From contig CANMYO010000003.1 in the NCBI GenBank assembly GCA_947502145.1, positions 62,001 to 126,000 of the forward strand: DNA of 64,000 nt, read 5' to 3'. The translations under genes and the position numbers were made by a program. The DNA is from an uncultured Paracoccaceae bacterium (lineage in GTDB: Bacteria; Pseudomonadota; Alphaproteobacteria; Rhodobacterales; Rhodobacteraceae). Below the pieces are notes generated by a model. That model saw only the letters and a program-made list of their open reading frames with translations. It had not been told where the DNA came from and searched no databases. Positions within the stretch are counted from its first letter, which is position 1. The number at the start of each line of letters is the position of its first letter. This document shows, piece by piece, positions 39,042-49,645 of this stretch.

Positions 39042-39251
39042 TTAATCGGCCAGGGTCAGGTTGACGGCGCTTTCGCGGCCATCACGCCCCGCTTCGATAT
39101 CAAAGTTTACTTTTTGATCATCTTTCAATCCGGTCAGGCCGGACCGTTCGACTGCAGAAATGTGCACGAACACATCCTTGCTGCCGCCATCGGGCGCGAT
39201 AAAACCGTAACCTTTGGTGGTATTGAACCATTTGACAGTGCCTGAGGCCAT
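39042..39251 (-). CDS. Cold-shock protein (CspA family)
   Basis: [35 protein letters not shown]. Confidence 0.96.
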   Translation of the reverse strand: MASGTVKWFNTTKGYGFIAPDGGSKDVFVHISAVERSGLTGLKDDQKVNFDIEAGRDGRESAVNLTLAD

Positions 39252-39474
39252 GTCATTCCTCCTGATTTTCCGCTCGCGGGATGCAGCGGGCCGGCTCGTC
39301 AGTGCTTGATCGAGAGACTGGGCCGTTCACAGGTGCAGTGGTCGATAGAGGTAACGTAGCAACATCAGTATGCCGCAGCGGTCAAAAAAATCAAAGGAAT
39401 TGGAAATATCTGGTTTTTCAGCAACTTGCTAGTTGCCAAGGGTGGGTGCGCAATTGCTGCGCACCCGAATCTGT

Positions 39475-39681
39475 TTAGGCGAGTGCCAGATTTACAGCCG
39501 ACTCGCGGCCGTCACGGCCTGCTTCTACGTCGAATGTCACTTTCTGATCGTCTGCCAGACCTGTGAGGCCGGACCGCTCAACAGCGGAAATATGGACGAA
39601 TACGTCCTTGGAGCCGCCATCAGGGGCGATAAAGCCGAAGCCTTTGGTTGAGTTGAACCATTTCACGGTGCCAGTAGCCAT
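39475..39681 (-). CDS. Cold-shock protein (CspA family)
   Basis: [35 protein letters not shown]; close paralog of the 39042..39251 gene. Confidence 0.96.
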   Translation of the reverse strand: MATGTVKWFNSTKGFGFIAPDGGSKDVFVHISAVERSGLTGLADDQKVTFDVEAGRDGRESAVNLALA

Positions 39682-39845
39682 CGTGTGTTTCCTTTTATGG
39701 GCCGCCCGCGTGATTGCGGCGGTTTGGCGAAGTCAGTGCATAATCGAGCGCTGTTGCCGAAAAGGATAACAGAGGGTCGAGATGGAATAACGTTGCAAGT
39801 CCCACATGGGGCCGGACGCGGCAGAAGGCAAGCAAAAACGCGCAG

Positions 39846-40016
39846 CTAGGCGGTGACCCGCGGAAGTGTCGCGCCGGTTGACATGTGAAGGACCGGTGCG
39901 GCGGTGCCCATAATCCAGTAGATCAAAAACGCCTCACCCAGGGAGATGGTCCCAAAAAGCGTGCAGCCAAGCGCGCTGATAGCCCCTATGATCGCACCAA
40001 AGAATACAAAGCCCAT
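39846..40016 (-). CDS. Putative small membrane protein (56 aa)
   Basis: MGFVFFGAIIGAISALGCTLFGTISLGEAFLIYWIMGTAAPVLHMSTGATLPRVTA*, read by hand; shorter than the ORF-track cutoff. Confidence 0.4.
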   Translation of the reverse strand: MGFVFFGAIIGAISALGCTLFGTISLGEAFLIYWIMGTAAPVLHMSTGATLPRVTA

Positions 40017-40096
40017 GACAACCCCTATTGCAAAGGGCAGATCCCCAAGTTTTGGGAATTTGCCGTATCGGTTGGGATCAGCTTAGGGGCGGAGTC

Positions 40097-40471
40097 TTAG
40101 CGAAACGTGAACGGGTCCGCGGCTTTGATCGTTTTCCCAAGTTGCGCAGAGGTGGCGGTGACCAGCGCAGAGGTTGCGATCCAGCCATAAAACCAGGCTT
40201 TTCCGGCGGTTGCGTTTTCCGCAAAAGACGCGGCAAAGACGGTTTTCCCCTGATGGGCGACAAGGAAAGCGGCAATCGTGAGCGCGGCAAAGACCAAAAG
40301 CGTCACCAGATTCCGCAGCCGGAATGCACACAGAAACAGCAAAACGCCGATGGGCGCGCCATAAAGGATGACCTTTGTCGACCAGAACGGATGCGCGCCA
40401 AGCGCAAGCGGCAGGTCCAAAGCCCACATCAGCACGGCCGCGGCCGCCCCTATGAGCACCCCAAGGATCAC
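40097..40471 (-). CDS. Hypothetical membrane protein
   Basis: MILGVLIGAAAAVLMWALDLPLALGAHPFWSTKVILYGAPIGVLLFLCAFRLRN...; overlaps ettA end by 4 nt. Confidence 0.65.
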   Translation of the reverse strand: MILGVLIGAAAAVLMWALDLPLALGAHPFWSTKVILYGAPIGVLLFLCAFRLRNLVTLLVFAALTIAAFLVAHQGKTVFAASFAENATAGKAWFYGWIATSALVTATSAQLGKTIKAADPFTFR

Positions 40472-42123
40472 CGGACAAACTTCTTATGTTTCATGCGCTT
40501 CGGCTCCATCGCGTCTGCGCCCAACCGGCGCTTTTTGTCTTCCTCGTAATCCTCGAAATTGCCCTGGAACCACTCCACGTGGGCATCCCCTTCAAAGGCT
40601 AGGATATGCGTGCAGATCCGGTCAAGGAAGAAGCGGTCGTGGCTGATGACCACGGCACAGCCTGCAAACGTGGTGAGCGCATCTTCGAGTGCGCGCAGGG
40701 TTTCGACATCAAGATCGTTGGTCGGTTCGTCAAGCAGCAGGACATTTCCGCCTGATTTCAGCAGTTTCGCCATATGGACGCGATTGCGTTCACCGCCTGA
40801 CAGAAGTCCGACCTTCTTTTGCTGGTCGCCGCCTTTGAAATTGAACGCAGAGCAATAGGCCCGGCTGTTCATCGACGCATCGCCAAGCTCGATCAGTTCG
40901 GCACCGCCGGTGATTTCTTCCCACACGGTCGAATCGGGGCTGAGCGCGTCGCGGGACTGATCAACGTAGGACAAAGAGACCGTATCACCATATTCAACGC
41001 TGCCTTCATCCGGTGTTTGCTGACCGGTCAGCATGGAAAACAGCGTCGATTTACCAGCGCCGTTTGGCCCAATCACGCCAACAATGCCGCCGGGGGGCAG
41101 GTCAAAGGACAGGTTCTCGATCAGGAGCTTGTCACCCATTGCCTTTTTCAGCCCATTAACCTCGATCACCTTGGAGCCAAGGCGCGGGCCGTTGGGGATG
41201 ATGATCTGGGCGCGGCCCAGTTTTTCACGTTCGGACTGATTGGCAAGGTCGTTATAGGCGCTGATCCGGGCCTTTGATTTTGCCTGCCGGGCCTTGGCGC
41301 CCTGCCGCATCCACTCCAGCTCGCGTTCCAGCGTGCGCTGCTTGGACTTGTCTTCCTTGGCCTCACGCTCAAGCCGCTTTGCCTTTGCCTCAAGCCAACT
41401 GGAATAATTGCCTTCGTGCGGGATGCCGGAGCCACGATCCAGTTCGAGAATCCAGCCGGTGATGGCATCCAGGAAGTAGCGATCGTGGGTCACGATCAGG
41501 ATTGTGCCTTTGTAATCAATAAGATGCTGTTGCAGCCAGGCAATCGTTTCGGCGTCCAGGTGGTTGGTCGGTTCGTCAAGCAGCAGCATGTCAGGTGCTT
41601 CAAGCAGCAATTTGCACAGGGCAACGCGGCGCTTTTCACCACCAGAGAGCGTGTTGACATTTGCGTCATCAGGCGGGCAGCGCAGCGCCTCCATGCTGAC
41701 GTCGATCTGGGCATCAAGATCCCACAGGTTCTGGGCGTCAATCTCGTCCTGAAGTTTCGCCATCTCATCGGCGGTTTCTTCGGAGTAGTTCATCGCCAGT
41801 TCATTATAGCGATCCAGCACGGCCTTTTTCTCGGCCACGCCAAGCATGACGTTTTCCCGCACGGTCAGGGCGGCATCAAGTTCCGGTTCCTGCGGCAGAT
41901 AGCCGACACGCGCGCCCTCGGCCGCCCAGGCCTCACCGGCGAAATCCTTGTCCTGCCCGGCCATGATCCGCATCAGCGTCGACTTACCGGTACCGTTGAC
42001 GCCAACAACGCCGATTTTCACGCCAGGCAGAAAGTTCAGCCGGATATTTTCAAAGACCTTCTTCCCACCCGGATAAGTCTTTGAGACACCGTCCATGAAA
42101 TAGACGAATTGGTAACTGGCCAT
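40468..42123 (-). CDS. ettA: Energy-dependent translational throttle protein EttA (ABC-F)
   Basis: Two ABC domains (GVNGTGKSTLMRIM; GPNGAGKSTLFSML), LSGGEKRRVALCKLLL, DEPTNHLDAETIAWLQQ, RVGYLPQEPELD. Confidence 0.95.
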   Translation of the reverse strand: MASYQFVYFMDGVSKTYPGGKKVFENIRLNFLPGVKIGVVGVNGTGKSTLMRIMAGQDKDFAGEAWAAEGARVGYLPQEPELDAALTVRENVMLGVAEKKAVLDRYNELAMNYSEETADEMAKLQDEIDAQNLWDLDAQIDVSMEALRCPPDDANVNTLSGGEKRRVALCKLLLEAPDMLLLDEPTNHLDAETIAWLQQHLIDYKGTILIVTHDRYFLDAITGWILELDRGSGIPHEGNYSSWLEAKAKRLEREAKEDKSKQRTLERELEWMRQGAKARQAKSKARISAYNDLANQSEREKLGRAQIIIPNGPRLGSKVIEVNGLKKAMGDKLLIENLSFDLPPGGIVGVIGPNGAGKSTLFSMLTGQQTPDEGSVEYGDTVSLSYVDQSRDALSPDSTVWEEITGGAELIELGDASMNSRAYCSAFNFKGGDQQKKVGLLSGGERNRVHMAKLLKSGGNVLLLDEPTNDLDVETLRALEDALTTFAGCAVVISHDRFFLDRICTHILAFEGDAHVEWFQGNFEDYEEDKKRRLGADAMEPKRMKHKKFVR

Positions 42124-42156
42124 CGCGGATGCTCGCTTTGCAAATGAAATTTGCCT

Positions 42157-44055
42157 TTAGATAGCGATGGGACGCGGCGGGGGCAATTGCGGATGAATGT
42201 CACAGAATGCACCGTCGCCGGTTTTTCTGGCCTCCAGCCACCCAATGACCGAGTCTGCCGCCATTGGTTGTGCAATCCAGTGCCCCTGCGCGATATCGCC
42301 GCCGATCTCCCGAATGACCTGAAACTGTTCTTCACTTTCGACGCCGACGGAAATGCACAACAGGCCGATATCCTTGGCCAGCTCAATCACGACCTGTAGG
42401 GTGCGTTGGCAGGCGGGTTCCGTCAGCAGGTTTTCCATCAGACCGCGTGCGTTCTTGAAACCGTCAATTTCCAGCTGCACCAGATGCATCAACCCGGCGA
42501 AACCGGCGCCGAAATCATCAAGCACGATGCTGAACCCAAGCGCATGAAGCTGATGAACGATGCTGACCCTCTGTTCGGGAAAGATATGTTCGCCAAACAG
42601 GACGCTTTCAGGAAGTTCGACAACAATATTGTCGGTCGATAACCCAAGCCGCGCGGGCATGTTGATGAATTCGGGATGAATTTCGCCGTCAGTGAACAAG
42701 GCGCTTGAGGCATTAAAGCCGGTGCGCATGTTTTCCCAGCCCGCGGCGATCAACTTTGACCGCAATACCATCGCGGCGTTCATTGCCTGTAGATCAATAT
42801 CGACCATCAGGCCAAGATCATGTGCAAGAGGGAGAAATTGCGCCGGCAGCAACATGCCTTCCTTTGGATGATCCCAACGCACAAGCGCCTCAAAACCGCG
42901 TACCTCACCATCTGCGGCAAGGATTGTCGGTTGAAAGTGGAACGTCAGTTCGTTTTCGCGCACGGCGCGCAGCAATTCGTCTGAGCGACGCTCTTTGCGG
43001 CGCAATCGTCTGTGGAGACGCTCGTCATAGATGGCCACGCTGCCGCGCCCGCTTCGCTTGACCTCATAAAGCGCAAAGTCCGCCTTGCGCAGAAGTTCAT
43101 CAAGCGTTTCGGTGTTGGTTTCGGATATGACGGCGCCCAGACTGATGGACGGGCTGATTTCCTGCGACCCAAACGTGAATGGCTTGCGTGCCACCTCGCA
43201 AATGGTGGCGCCCAGTTTTTGCAGTTGCGAAATATCTGCGACATCCTGACAGACTGCTACAAATTCATCCCCGCCAATTCGTGCCAACAGATCGGTTCCA
43301 CGCAATGTCCGGGTGACCCGATCAGCAATCGTCTTGAGCACAGCGTCACCGGTTGCATGGCCATGCGTGTCATTGATTTCCTTGAATTTGTCCAAGTCGA
43401 TCTGCAACAGGCCGACCTGGGTTCCGGTGTCGCGCGCACGGGCCAGCGCCTCGGTCACGAAACTGGTCAGCTTGGCGCGGTTTCCGGCCCCCGTCAGGCC
43501 GTCGTGAGTGGCCACATGGGCAAGCTCAGCAGTTTTTTCGCGCAGGCGTTCGGCATTTTCAACCTCCTCAGTGACATCCCGGCAGACGAGGATCACGAAG
43601 GTCGTGCCGTCGGGGGCTACATGGAATGAAACATTGATCTGATTCCAGAACAGCTCTCCTGATTTCTTGACGTTTTGATGCAGGGCAAGCTGGTTCCACG
43701 TCGGGTCGGCGGCATCAAAGCGGAACGCGGCAATGTCTTGCGCTGTCATTTGCCGGTCTTTGGGCAGGCAATATTCAAGCGGGTTGCGGCCCAGCATTTC
43801 ATGCGCTTCCCAGCCCATGATTCGACAATATGCGGGATTGACCCAAAGCACCTTGCCGGTGAGGTCCTGAACAACGAGGCCGTCGTCGGTGCAGGCCGAC
43901 GCGATCAGGTGAAATTGCTGGTCCTGGGTCAGCGATCGCGGTGCAAGTCCATTCCGGGCCATTTTGGACCATTGCCAACGCGAAAACAGGCGCGTGGCAG
44001 CGGCTGTCACGACAACAAGCATCAGCGATGCAAAAAGTAATAGCCCCAACGACAT
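42157..44055 (-). CDS. PAS-GGDEF-EAL protein (c-di-GMP signalling)
   Basis: PAS (LWVNPAYCRIMGWEAHEMLGRNPLEYCLP), ARIGGDEFVAVC, GFEALVRWDHP, LDDFGAG. Confidence 0.93.
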   Translation of the reverse strand: MSLGLLLFASLMLVVVTAAATRLFSRWQWSKMARNGLAPRSLTQDQQFHLIASACTDDGLVVQDLTGKVLWVNPAYCRIMGWEAHEMLGRNPLEYCLPKDRQMTAQDIAAFRFDAADPTWNQLALHQNVKKSGELFWNQINVSFHVAPDGTTFVILVCRDVTEEVENAERLREKTAELAHVATHDGLTGAGNRAKLTSFVTEALARARDTGTQVGLLQIDLDKFKEINDTHGHATGDAVLKTIADRVTRTLRGTDLLARIGGDEFVAVCQDVADISQLQKLGATICEVARKPFTFGSQEISPSISLGAVISETNTETLDELLRKADFALYEVKRSGRGSVAIYDERLHRRLRRKERRSDELLRAVRENELTFHFQPTILAADGEVRGFEALVRWDHPKEGMLLPAQFLPLAHDLGLMVDIDLQAMNAAMVLRSKLIAAGWENMRTGFNASSALFTDGEIHPEFINMPARLGLSTDNIVVELPESVLFGEHIFPEQRVSIVHQLHALGFSIVLDDFGAGFAGLMHLVQLEIDGFKNARGLMENLLTEPACQRTLQVVIELAKDIGLLCISVGVESEEQFQVIREIGGDIAQGHWIAQPMAADSVIGWLEARKTGDGAFCDIHPQLPPPRPIAI

Positions 44056-44171
44056 TAAGGCCCCTCAGAAAGACTGCGTTTCAGGCTAGTCAGCAAACCT
44101 TACCGTCAGGTTAAGCCCACAATGCGATTTTGGTGCGAAAAGGCCCTTTACACGCAACACTTTGGGCGGCC

Positions 44172-44783
44172 ATGTGGAGGGCAATGCCACAGGGGTTTCC
44201 AAATGCCGCGCGGGGCCGGGTTGTCGGCCTGCTGGGGGGATCGTTTGATCCACCGCATGAGGGGCATGTCCATATCACACGGCAAGCGTTGCGGCGGTTT
44301 GGGCTGGATCAGGTTTGGTGGCTTGTCTCACCCGGTAACCCCTTGAAGGAAAAGGGGCCCGCGCCGCTGGAAGAACGCATGCAGGCCGCACGTGCATTGA
44401 TGCGCCATCCGCGGGTGACCGTGACCGATATCGAGGCGCAACTGGGGACACGCTACACTGCCGAGACGCTGCGGGCCTTGCTGGACCACTATCGCGGCAC
44501 GCGGTTTGTCTGGCTGATGGGGGCAGACAATCTGGCGCAGTTTCATCGATGGCAGGACTGGCGCTGGATCATGGAAACGGTGCCGGTTGGCGTCCTTGCC
44601 CGCCCTGGTGATCGCATTCCAGCGCGGCTGTCGAAAGCGGCACGGATTTACAGCCATGCGCGGGTGCCTGGCCGGGCATCACGGAGGCTGGCCTTGCGGG
44701 ACGCGCCGGCATGGTCGTTTGTCAATTTGCCAATGAATGCCGCGTCATCCACGGCGATCCGGGGGCGCGGCGAATGGGGTTAG
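44172..44783 (+). CDS. nadD: Nicotinate-nucleotide adenylyltransferase
   Basis: [63 protein letters not shown]. Confidence 0.95.
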   Translation: MWRAMPQGFPNAARGRVVGLLGGSFDPPHEGHVHITRQALRRFGLDQVWWLVSPGNPLKEKGPAPLEERMQAARALMRHPRVTVTDIEAQLGTRYTAETLRALLDHYRGTRFVWLMGADNLAQFHRWQDWRWIMETVPVGVLARPGDRIPARLSKAARIYSHARVPGRASRRLALRDAPAWSFVNLPMNAASSTAIRGRGEWG

Positions 44784-44850
44784 GCGGAATTTGTGAAAGT
44801 GAGCACAGCCCGGGTTTAGCTGTCGCGATGACTTGGCTAGATTGGCGGTC

Positions 44851-46383
44851 ATGAATCATTCCCTTCTGACCCGTCGGGCCCTGATTGCGGGATTGGCTGC
44901 CTGTGGCACAGCCGCCTGGGCCGATGCGCCCGCGACGTCCTTGCGGCCCCTGGCGCGTACCAGCAACCTGTCGCGGACACGGCCGCAGGCGCGACGTGGA
45001 ATCGCGGATATCATCAGCAATGCCGGGTTGACCGGGCAGGTGGGGTTTGTCATCGCGGATGCCAGTGACGGGCAGTTGATCGAAGCGGTGGAGCCGGATG
45101 TGCCGCGCCCCCCGGCGAGTGTGACCAAGGCGGTGACTGCGCTATATGCGATTGAGGGGCTGGGCGCTGATTATCGTTTTGAAACAGTGATCTATGCCAC
45201 GGCTCCGGTGGTTGACGGGGTGTTGGACGGAGATCTGATACTGGCAGGGGGCGGTGATCCGAACCTGCTGACCGATCATCTGTTCACCCTGTCTGAACGG
45301 TTGATCGCAACCGGGATCAAGACCGTCACCGGCGATTTTCTGGTCTGGGGCGGAGCGCTGGCCAGGGTCGAAGAGATTGACGACACGCAGCTTGACCATC
45401 TGGGATATAACCCTTCGGTGTCCGGTCTGAACCTGAACTTCAACCGGGTCTATTTCGAATGGAAGCGGGAGGGCGGCAGCTATACCGTGGCGATGGATGC
45501 GCGCAGCGAACGGCACAGGCCGGCGGTGCGGATGGCGCGAATGGAAATCGTTGATCGCAGCAGCCCGGTATATGCCTATCGGGATGCCAATGGTGTCGAC
45601 CTGTGGAGCGTTGCGCGCCGCGCACTTGGCGCCTCGGGTTCGCGGTGGTTGCCGGTGCGGTATCCGGCGCTTTATGCGGGGGACGTTTTTGGCACCTTCA
45701 TGCGGACCCATGGGCTGGCCCTGAAACCGGCCAAGCGCATCGCCACGCTGCCCGCAAGTGCGGCGGTGATTGCCAAGATCGACAGCGCGCCGCTGCGCGA
45801 GATCATGCGTGACATGCTGAAATTCTCAACCAACCTGACCGCAGAGGCAGCGGGACTGACCGCAACAGGCGCGATGACCGGGCAACGGCGCGGGTTGCGG
45901 ACCTCGGCGCTGGGCATGGCACGCTGGGCGGATGCGCGCGCGGGGATCACCCCGTCATTTGCAGATCACTCTGGCCTTGGGGATACATCGCGCATCGCCG
46001 CGGGCGACATGGTGACACTATTGACAGCCCCAGGCGTGGCCGAAACCTTGCATCCGATCATGAAAAAGATTGCGCTCAAGGACCGGCAGGGCCGCCCGAT
46101 GCGCTATCATCCCGCAGAGGTGCGGGCAAAGACCGGCACGCTGAATTTTGTGTCGACCCTGGCTGGATACCTGACGACGGCGGGCGGGCGACGGCTGGCC
46201 TTTGCCATTTTTGCCGCTGATCTTGAGGCCCGCGCGCGCGGCAAGGCCACCAACGAGGAGCGCCCCGCGGGGGCGGCCAGCTTCAACACCCGTGCCAAGC
46301 GCCTGCAGCAGGATATCCTGCAACGCTGGGCGCTGATGGGTGATCTGGGCAACGTCGCCACCGCCGAGGTGGCCACCGACTGA
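44851..46383 (+). CDS. dacB: D-alanyl-D-alanine carboxypeptidase/endopeptidase (PBP4 type)
   Basis: RPPASVTKAVTALYAI (SxxK), DGDLILAGGGDPNL, KFSTNLTAEA (SxN), AKTGTLNFVSTLAGYL (KTG). Confidence 0.93.
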   Translation: MNHSLLTRRALIAGLAACGTAAWADAPATSLRPLARTSNLSRTRPQARRGIADIISNAGLTGQVGFVIADASDGQLIEAVEPDVPRPPASVTKAVTALYAIEGLGADYRFETVIYATAPVVDGVLDGDLILAGGGDPNLLTDHLFTLSERLIATGIKTVTGDFLVWGGALARVEEIDDTQLDHLGYNPSVSGLNLNFNRVYFEWKREGGSYTVAMDARSERHRPAVRMARMEIVDRSSPVYAYRDANGVDLWSVARRALGASGSRWLPVRYPALYAGDVFGTFMRTHGLALKPAKRIATLPASAAVIAKIDSAPLREIMRDMLKFSTNLTAEAAGLTATGAMTGQRRGLRTSALGMARWADARAGITPSFADHSGLGDTSRIAAGDMVTLLTAPGVAETLHPIMKKIALKDRQGRPMRYHPAEVRAKTGTLNFVSTLAGYLTTAGGRRLAFAIFAADLEARARGKATNEERPAGAASFNTRAKRLQQDILQRWALMGDLGNVATAEVATD

Positions 46384-46387
46384 CAGC

Positions 46388-46807
46388 CTAAAGCGTCATG
46401 TGGCGGGCACCGGCACCGCGTTCGATCGCCGCGGCATGCAGCCTGTCAATGTCGAGCTCGTAGCGGATTTCCTCGAGCATCCGTGCCTCGGCCCCGGCGA
46501 TAGCGCCGTCAGCGGCGGCCACGTCACAGGACAGCGCATAGGCGGTTTCGTTAAGCTTCTCGGGCAATGCGCCGCGGATCAGGCCAAACAGGGCTTCCAA
46601 CCCGTCTTCCTGCTCAAGCAGGTCAAAGACCATTTCGCTCATCCGGGGGAGGTGATCAACGTCGTATCCGGCAAAAACCGGCAGGTTATTGATGGCATTG
46701 TTGATCTTCACAAGTTCGGCCGTGCGAATATCGGAATCCGAGGCCGACACGGCGATCATCAGCGCGGCAAGGGCATCCTGGGCAGAGATCGGTTGTTCGG
46801 GCGTCAT
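46388..46807 (-). CDS. TerB-like family protein
   Basis: DALAALMIAVSASDSDIRTAELVKINNAINNLPVF...CDVAAADGAIAGAEARMLEEIRYELDID resembles the TerB helical repeat. Confidence 0.75.
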   Translation of the reverse strand: MTPEQPISAQDALAALMIAVSASDSDIRTAELVKINNAINNLPVFAGYDVDHLPRMSEMVFDLLEQEDGLEALFGLIRGALPEKLNETAYALSCDVAAADGAIAGAEARMLEEIRYELDIDRLHAAAIERGAGARHMTL

Positions 46808-46916
46808 GTCGCATCCTTTACTGGTTCATAACCCATTTATTGACCCGACCGCCTTGCCGCAATAGGGAGTGCGCTTGAGCGGCCATGGGGGCCAGCCCGA
46901 AAAGTGAGAAAAAGAC

Positions 46917-48485
46917 ATGACCTCTTTGCGTGATGAAGCGATGAAGTCCAAAGCCTGGCCCTTTGAAGAAGCCCGCCGGGTGCTGAAACGCTATGAAAAG
47001 AAGGCGCCGGAAAAGGGCTATGTCTTGTTTGAAACCGGCTATGGCCCATCCGGGTTGCCCCATATCGGCACCTTTGGCGAAGTCTTGCGCACAACAATGA
47101 TCCGCCGCGCCTTTGAGGTGATCAGCGACATCCCGACCAAGTTGATTTGCTTTTCAGATGATCTGGACGGGATGCGCAAGGTGCCGGGCAATGTGCCGGG
47201 GCAAGCGGAACTGGCCAAGCATATGCACAAGCCGCTGACCAGCGTGCCGGACCCCTTTGGCACGCATGAAAGTTTTGGTCACCATAACAACGCGATGCTG
47301 CGGCGGTTTCTGGACACCTTCGGGTTTGACTACGAATTCTATTCAGCCCGCGAATTCTATCAGTCCGGGCAATTTGATGACGTCCTGAAACGGGCCGCGG
47401 AGCGCTATGACGAGGTGATGAAGGTGATGCTGAAATCGCTGCGCGAAGAACGCGCGGCGACCTATTCGATCTTTCTGCCGATCCATCCCGAAACGGGCCG
47501 GGTTCTTTATGTGCCGATGAAAAATGTCGACGGGGTGAACCACACGATCACCTTTGATGACGAAAACGGCAAGGAGTGGACCCTGCCGGTGACCGGCGGC
47601 AACGTGAAGCTGCAATGGAAGCCGGATTTCGGCGCGCGTTGGGCCGCACTCGATGTCGACTTTGAGATGTATGGCAAGGAACATGCCACCAACACCGCGA
47701 TCTATGACCGGATCTGCGAGATTCTGGGCGGCAAGAAGCCCGAGCATTTCAGCTATGAGCTGTTTCTGGATGAGAACGGGCAGAAAATTTCGAAGTCTTC
47801 CGGCAACGGCATTTCGATTGACGAATGGCTGACCTATGCCGCGACGGAATCGCTGTCCTATTTCATGTATCTTAAGCCCAAGACGGCAAAGCGGATGCAT
47901 TTTGACGTGATCCCCAAAGCGGTCGACGAATATCACCAGCAATTGCGCGCCTATGCCGATCAGGACGCCGCAAAACGGCTGAATAACCCGGTGTTCCATA
48001 TTCACGGGCACAACGTTCCCAGCAGCGACATGGTTGTGCCGTTTGCCATGCTGCTTAATCTGGCAAGCGTGTCGGGGGCCGAGGACAAAGACACGCTTTG
48101 GGGCTTTATCCAGCGTTATGCGCCTGAGGCCTCGCCAGAGAAAAACCCGCAGATGGATCAAGCCGCGGGCTTTGCGGTGCGCTATTACAATGACTTTGTG
48201 AAACCCACCAAGGTCTACCGCGCGCCGGATGAAAAAGAGCGCGCCGCCATGGAAGACCTGATTGAACGACTCAAGGCCTGGGAGGGCGGGCTGGACGCCG
48301 AGGCGTTGCAGTCAGAGGTGTTTGCGGTTGGCAAGGCGCATGATTTCGATCCGCTGCGCAGCTGGTTCACAGCCCTTTACGAAGTTCTGCTCGGGGCTTC
48401 ACAAGGGCCGCGCTTTGGCGGGTTCATCGCGCTATACGGGATTGACGAAACGATCACGCTGATGCAGGAGCGACTAGCCGGCTAG
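46917..48485 (+). CDS. lysK: Lysine--tRNA ligase, class I
   Basis: [29 protein letters not shown]...[16 protein letters not shown]...[18 protein letters not shown]. Confidence 0.96.
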   Translation: MTSLRDEAMKSKAWPFEEARRVLKRYEKKAPEKGYVLFETGYGPSGLPHIGTFGEVLRTTMIRRAFEVISDIPTKLICFSDDLDGMRKVPGNVPGQAELAKHMHKPLTSVPDPFGTHESFGHHNNAMLRRFLDTFGFDYEFYSAREFYQSGQFDDVLKRAAERYDEVMKVMLKSLREERAATYSIFLPIHPETGRVLYVPMKNVDGVNHTITFDDENGKEWTLPVTGGNVKLQWKPDFGARWAALDVDFEMYGKEHATNTAIYDRICEILGGKKPEHFSYELFLDENGQKISKSSGNGISIDEWLTYAATESLSYFMYLKPKTAKRMHFDVIPKAVDEYHQQLRAYADQDAAKRLNNPVFHIHGHNVPSSDMVVPFAMLLNLASVSGAEDKDTLWGFIQRYAPEASPEKNPQMDQAAGFAVRYYNDFVKPTKVYRAPDEKERAAMEDLIERLKAWEGGLDAEALQSEVFAVGKAHDFDPLRSWFTALYEVLLGASQGPRFGGFIALYGIDETITLMQERLAG

Positions 48486-48511
48486 ATCGTTCGCGACCCA
48501 CAAAACAGAGA

Positions 48512-48542
48512 AAGCGCCGCGACTTGCGGCGCTTTTGTTTTT
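48512..48542 (+). terminator. Rho-independent terminator after lysK
   Basis: aagcgccgc-gactt-gcggcgctt followed by ttgttttt; perfect 9-bp stem. Confidence 0.85.
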
Positions 48543-48553
48543 CACGGCAGTGG

Positions 48554-49111
48554 TTAGCCGAACCAGCCTTTGACCTTGCCCCAGACAGAGGTGTCTTCGA
48601 CAATCTCGACCGGTGCAGCAGCCTCAGCCTTGACCGGTTCGACGCCTTTGATGTCCGGCATGGGTTCGCTTTCAAAATGTTCTTCGTCCGGTTGGACCTG
48701 CGCCAGTTTCACGGTTTGCGGGGTCATCATGGCAGCAAATGACAGCATGGTGGCCAATGTTTTGGGCCCGGCGATCCCGTCAGCGGGCAGGTTGTTGGCG
48801 GTCTGGTAGGCCTGTACGGCTTTCTTGGTTCCGGGCCCAAATTTGCCGTCCGCGTCAATGCCCAGATCCATCTGCAGCAATTTGACCGCCTCACCGCGCG
48901 ACCCCTGCCGCAGCAGGATCAATTCGGGCAATCCCAGGACGGTGAATGTATCGGGGCCGACGATACCATCAACGATGAGCCCCTTTGAGTCCTGAAATTC
49001 CTTGACCGCGCGTTCGGTGCCGGGACCAAAATCGCCATCGGCTTCGATCCCCAGTTTTTTCTGCAGGCGCTTGACTGGCGCACCTTTCATGCCGCGTTTC
49101 AAGATTGACAT
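48554..49111 (-). CDS. Peptidoglycan-binding protein with two PG_binding_1 repeats
   Basis: GAPVKRLQKKLGIEADGDFGPGTERAVKEFQDSKGLIVDGIVGPDTF and GEAVKLLQMDLGIDADGKFGPGTKKAVQAYQTANNLPADGIAGPKTL. Confidence 0.88.
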   Translation of the reverse strand: MSILKRGMKGAPVKRLQKKLGIEADGDFGPGTERAVKEFQDSKGLIVDGIVGPDTFTVLGLPELILLRQGSRGEAVKLLQMDLGIDADGKFGPGTKKAVQAYQTANNLPADGIAGPKTLATMLSFAAMMTPQTVKLAQVQPDEEHFESEPMPDIKGVEPVKAEAAAPVEIVEDTSVWGKVKGWFG

Positions 49112-49241
49112 CGCATTCCCCTGTTTTGTGCGTTTGTCAAAGCCCATCACATTGGCATGGGAATGGAAAGGGGAACGATCCGGCGCGGACGTCAGAACCC
49201 GCGGGATTTTGTCTTGTCCACAAGCTGTGGTACGCAGGGGC

Positions 49242-49592
49242 ATGGGATTTGATCGCGATACTGTCGTTGCCGTTTACGATCGCCTGCTGGCGCGGCATCC
49301 GGACCTGACCCGCAAGGGCAAGGCCACCGCCTATACCGCGATGAACGGAAATATGTTCAGTTTTGTCGGCCCGGATGGTGAAATGTGTATCCGCCTGTCA
49401 AAGGAGGATATCGCCGCATACGGCGGCGATTGGGACAATGCGCCGGTGATCCGCCACAATAGCGTGATGAACGGCTATGTTGCTGTTTCGCAAGCGTTAT
49501 TGGATGACGAGGCCCGTCTTGCGGGTTGGTTTGACCGCTCTGTCGCCTTTGCCCGGACGCTAAAGCCCAAGCCGACCCGAAAAAAGAAATGA
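49242..49592 (+). CDS. Hypothetical protein (possibly TfoX/YjbR-like fold)
   Basis: MGFDRDTVVAVYDRLLARHPDLTRKGKATAYTAMNGNMFSFVGPDGEMCIRLSKEDIAAY...; start at ATG 49242. Confidence 0.65.
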   Translation: MGFDRDTVVAVYDRLLARHPDLTRKGKATAYTAMNGNMFSFVGPDGEMCIRLSKEDIAAYGGDWDNAPVIRHNSVMNGYVAVSQALLDDEARLAGWFDRSVAFARTLKPKPTRKKK

Positions 49593-49645
49593 AACTGTTG
49601 GGGTGATTGCTGCGTATCTTTCATAAGGCAGTTTGGAGGAACGTA

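Noticed and set aside
39444-39466. Hairpin gggtgcgca-attgc-tgcgcaccc downstream of the second cold-shock gene
   Set aside because: Perfect stem but no T-tract on the minus strand; could be a terminator or RNA structure, not enough to call.
47343-48161. 272-aa - strand ORF opposite lysK
   Set aside because: Antisense shadow of class I lysyl-tRNA synthetase.
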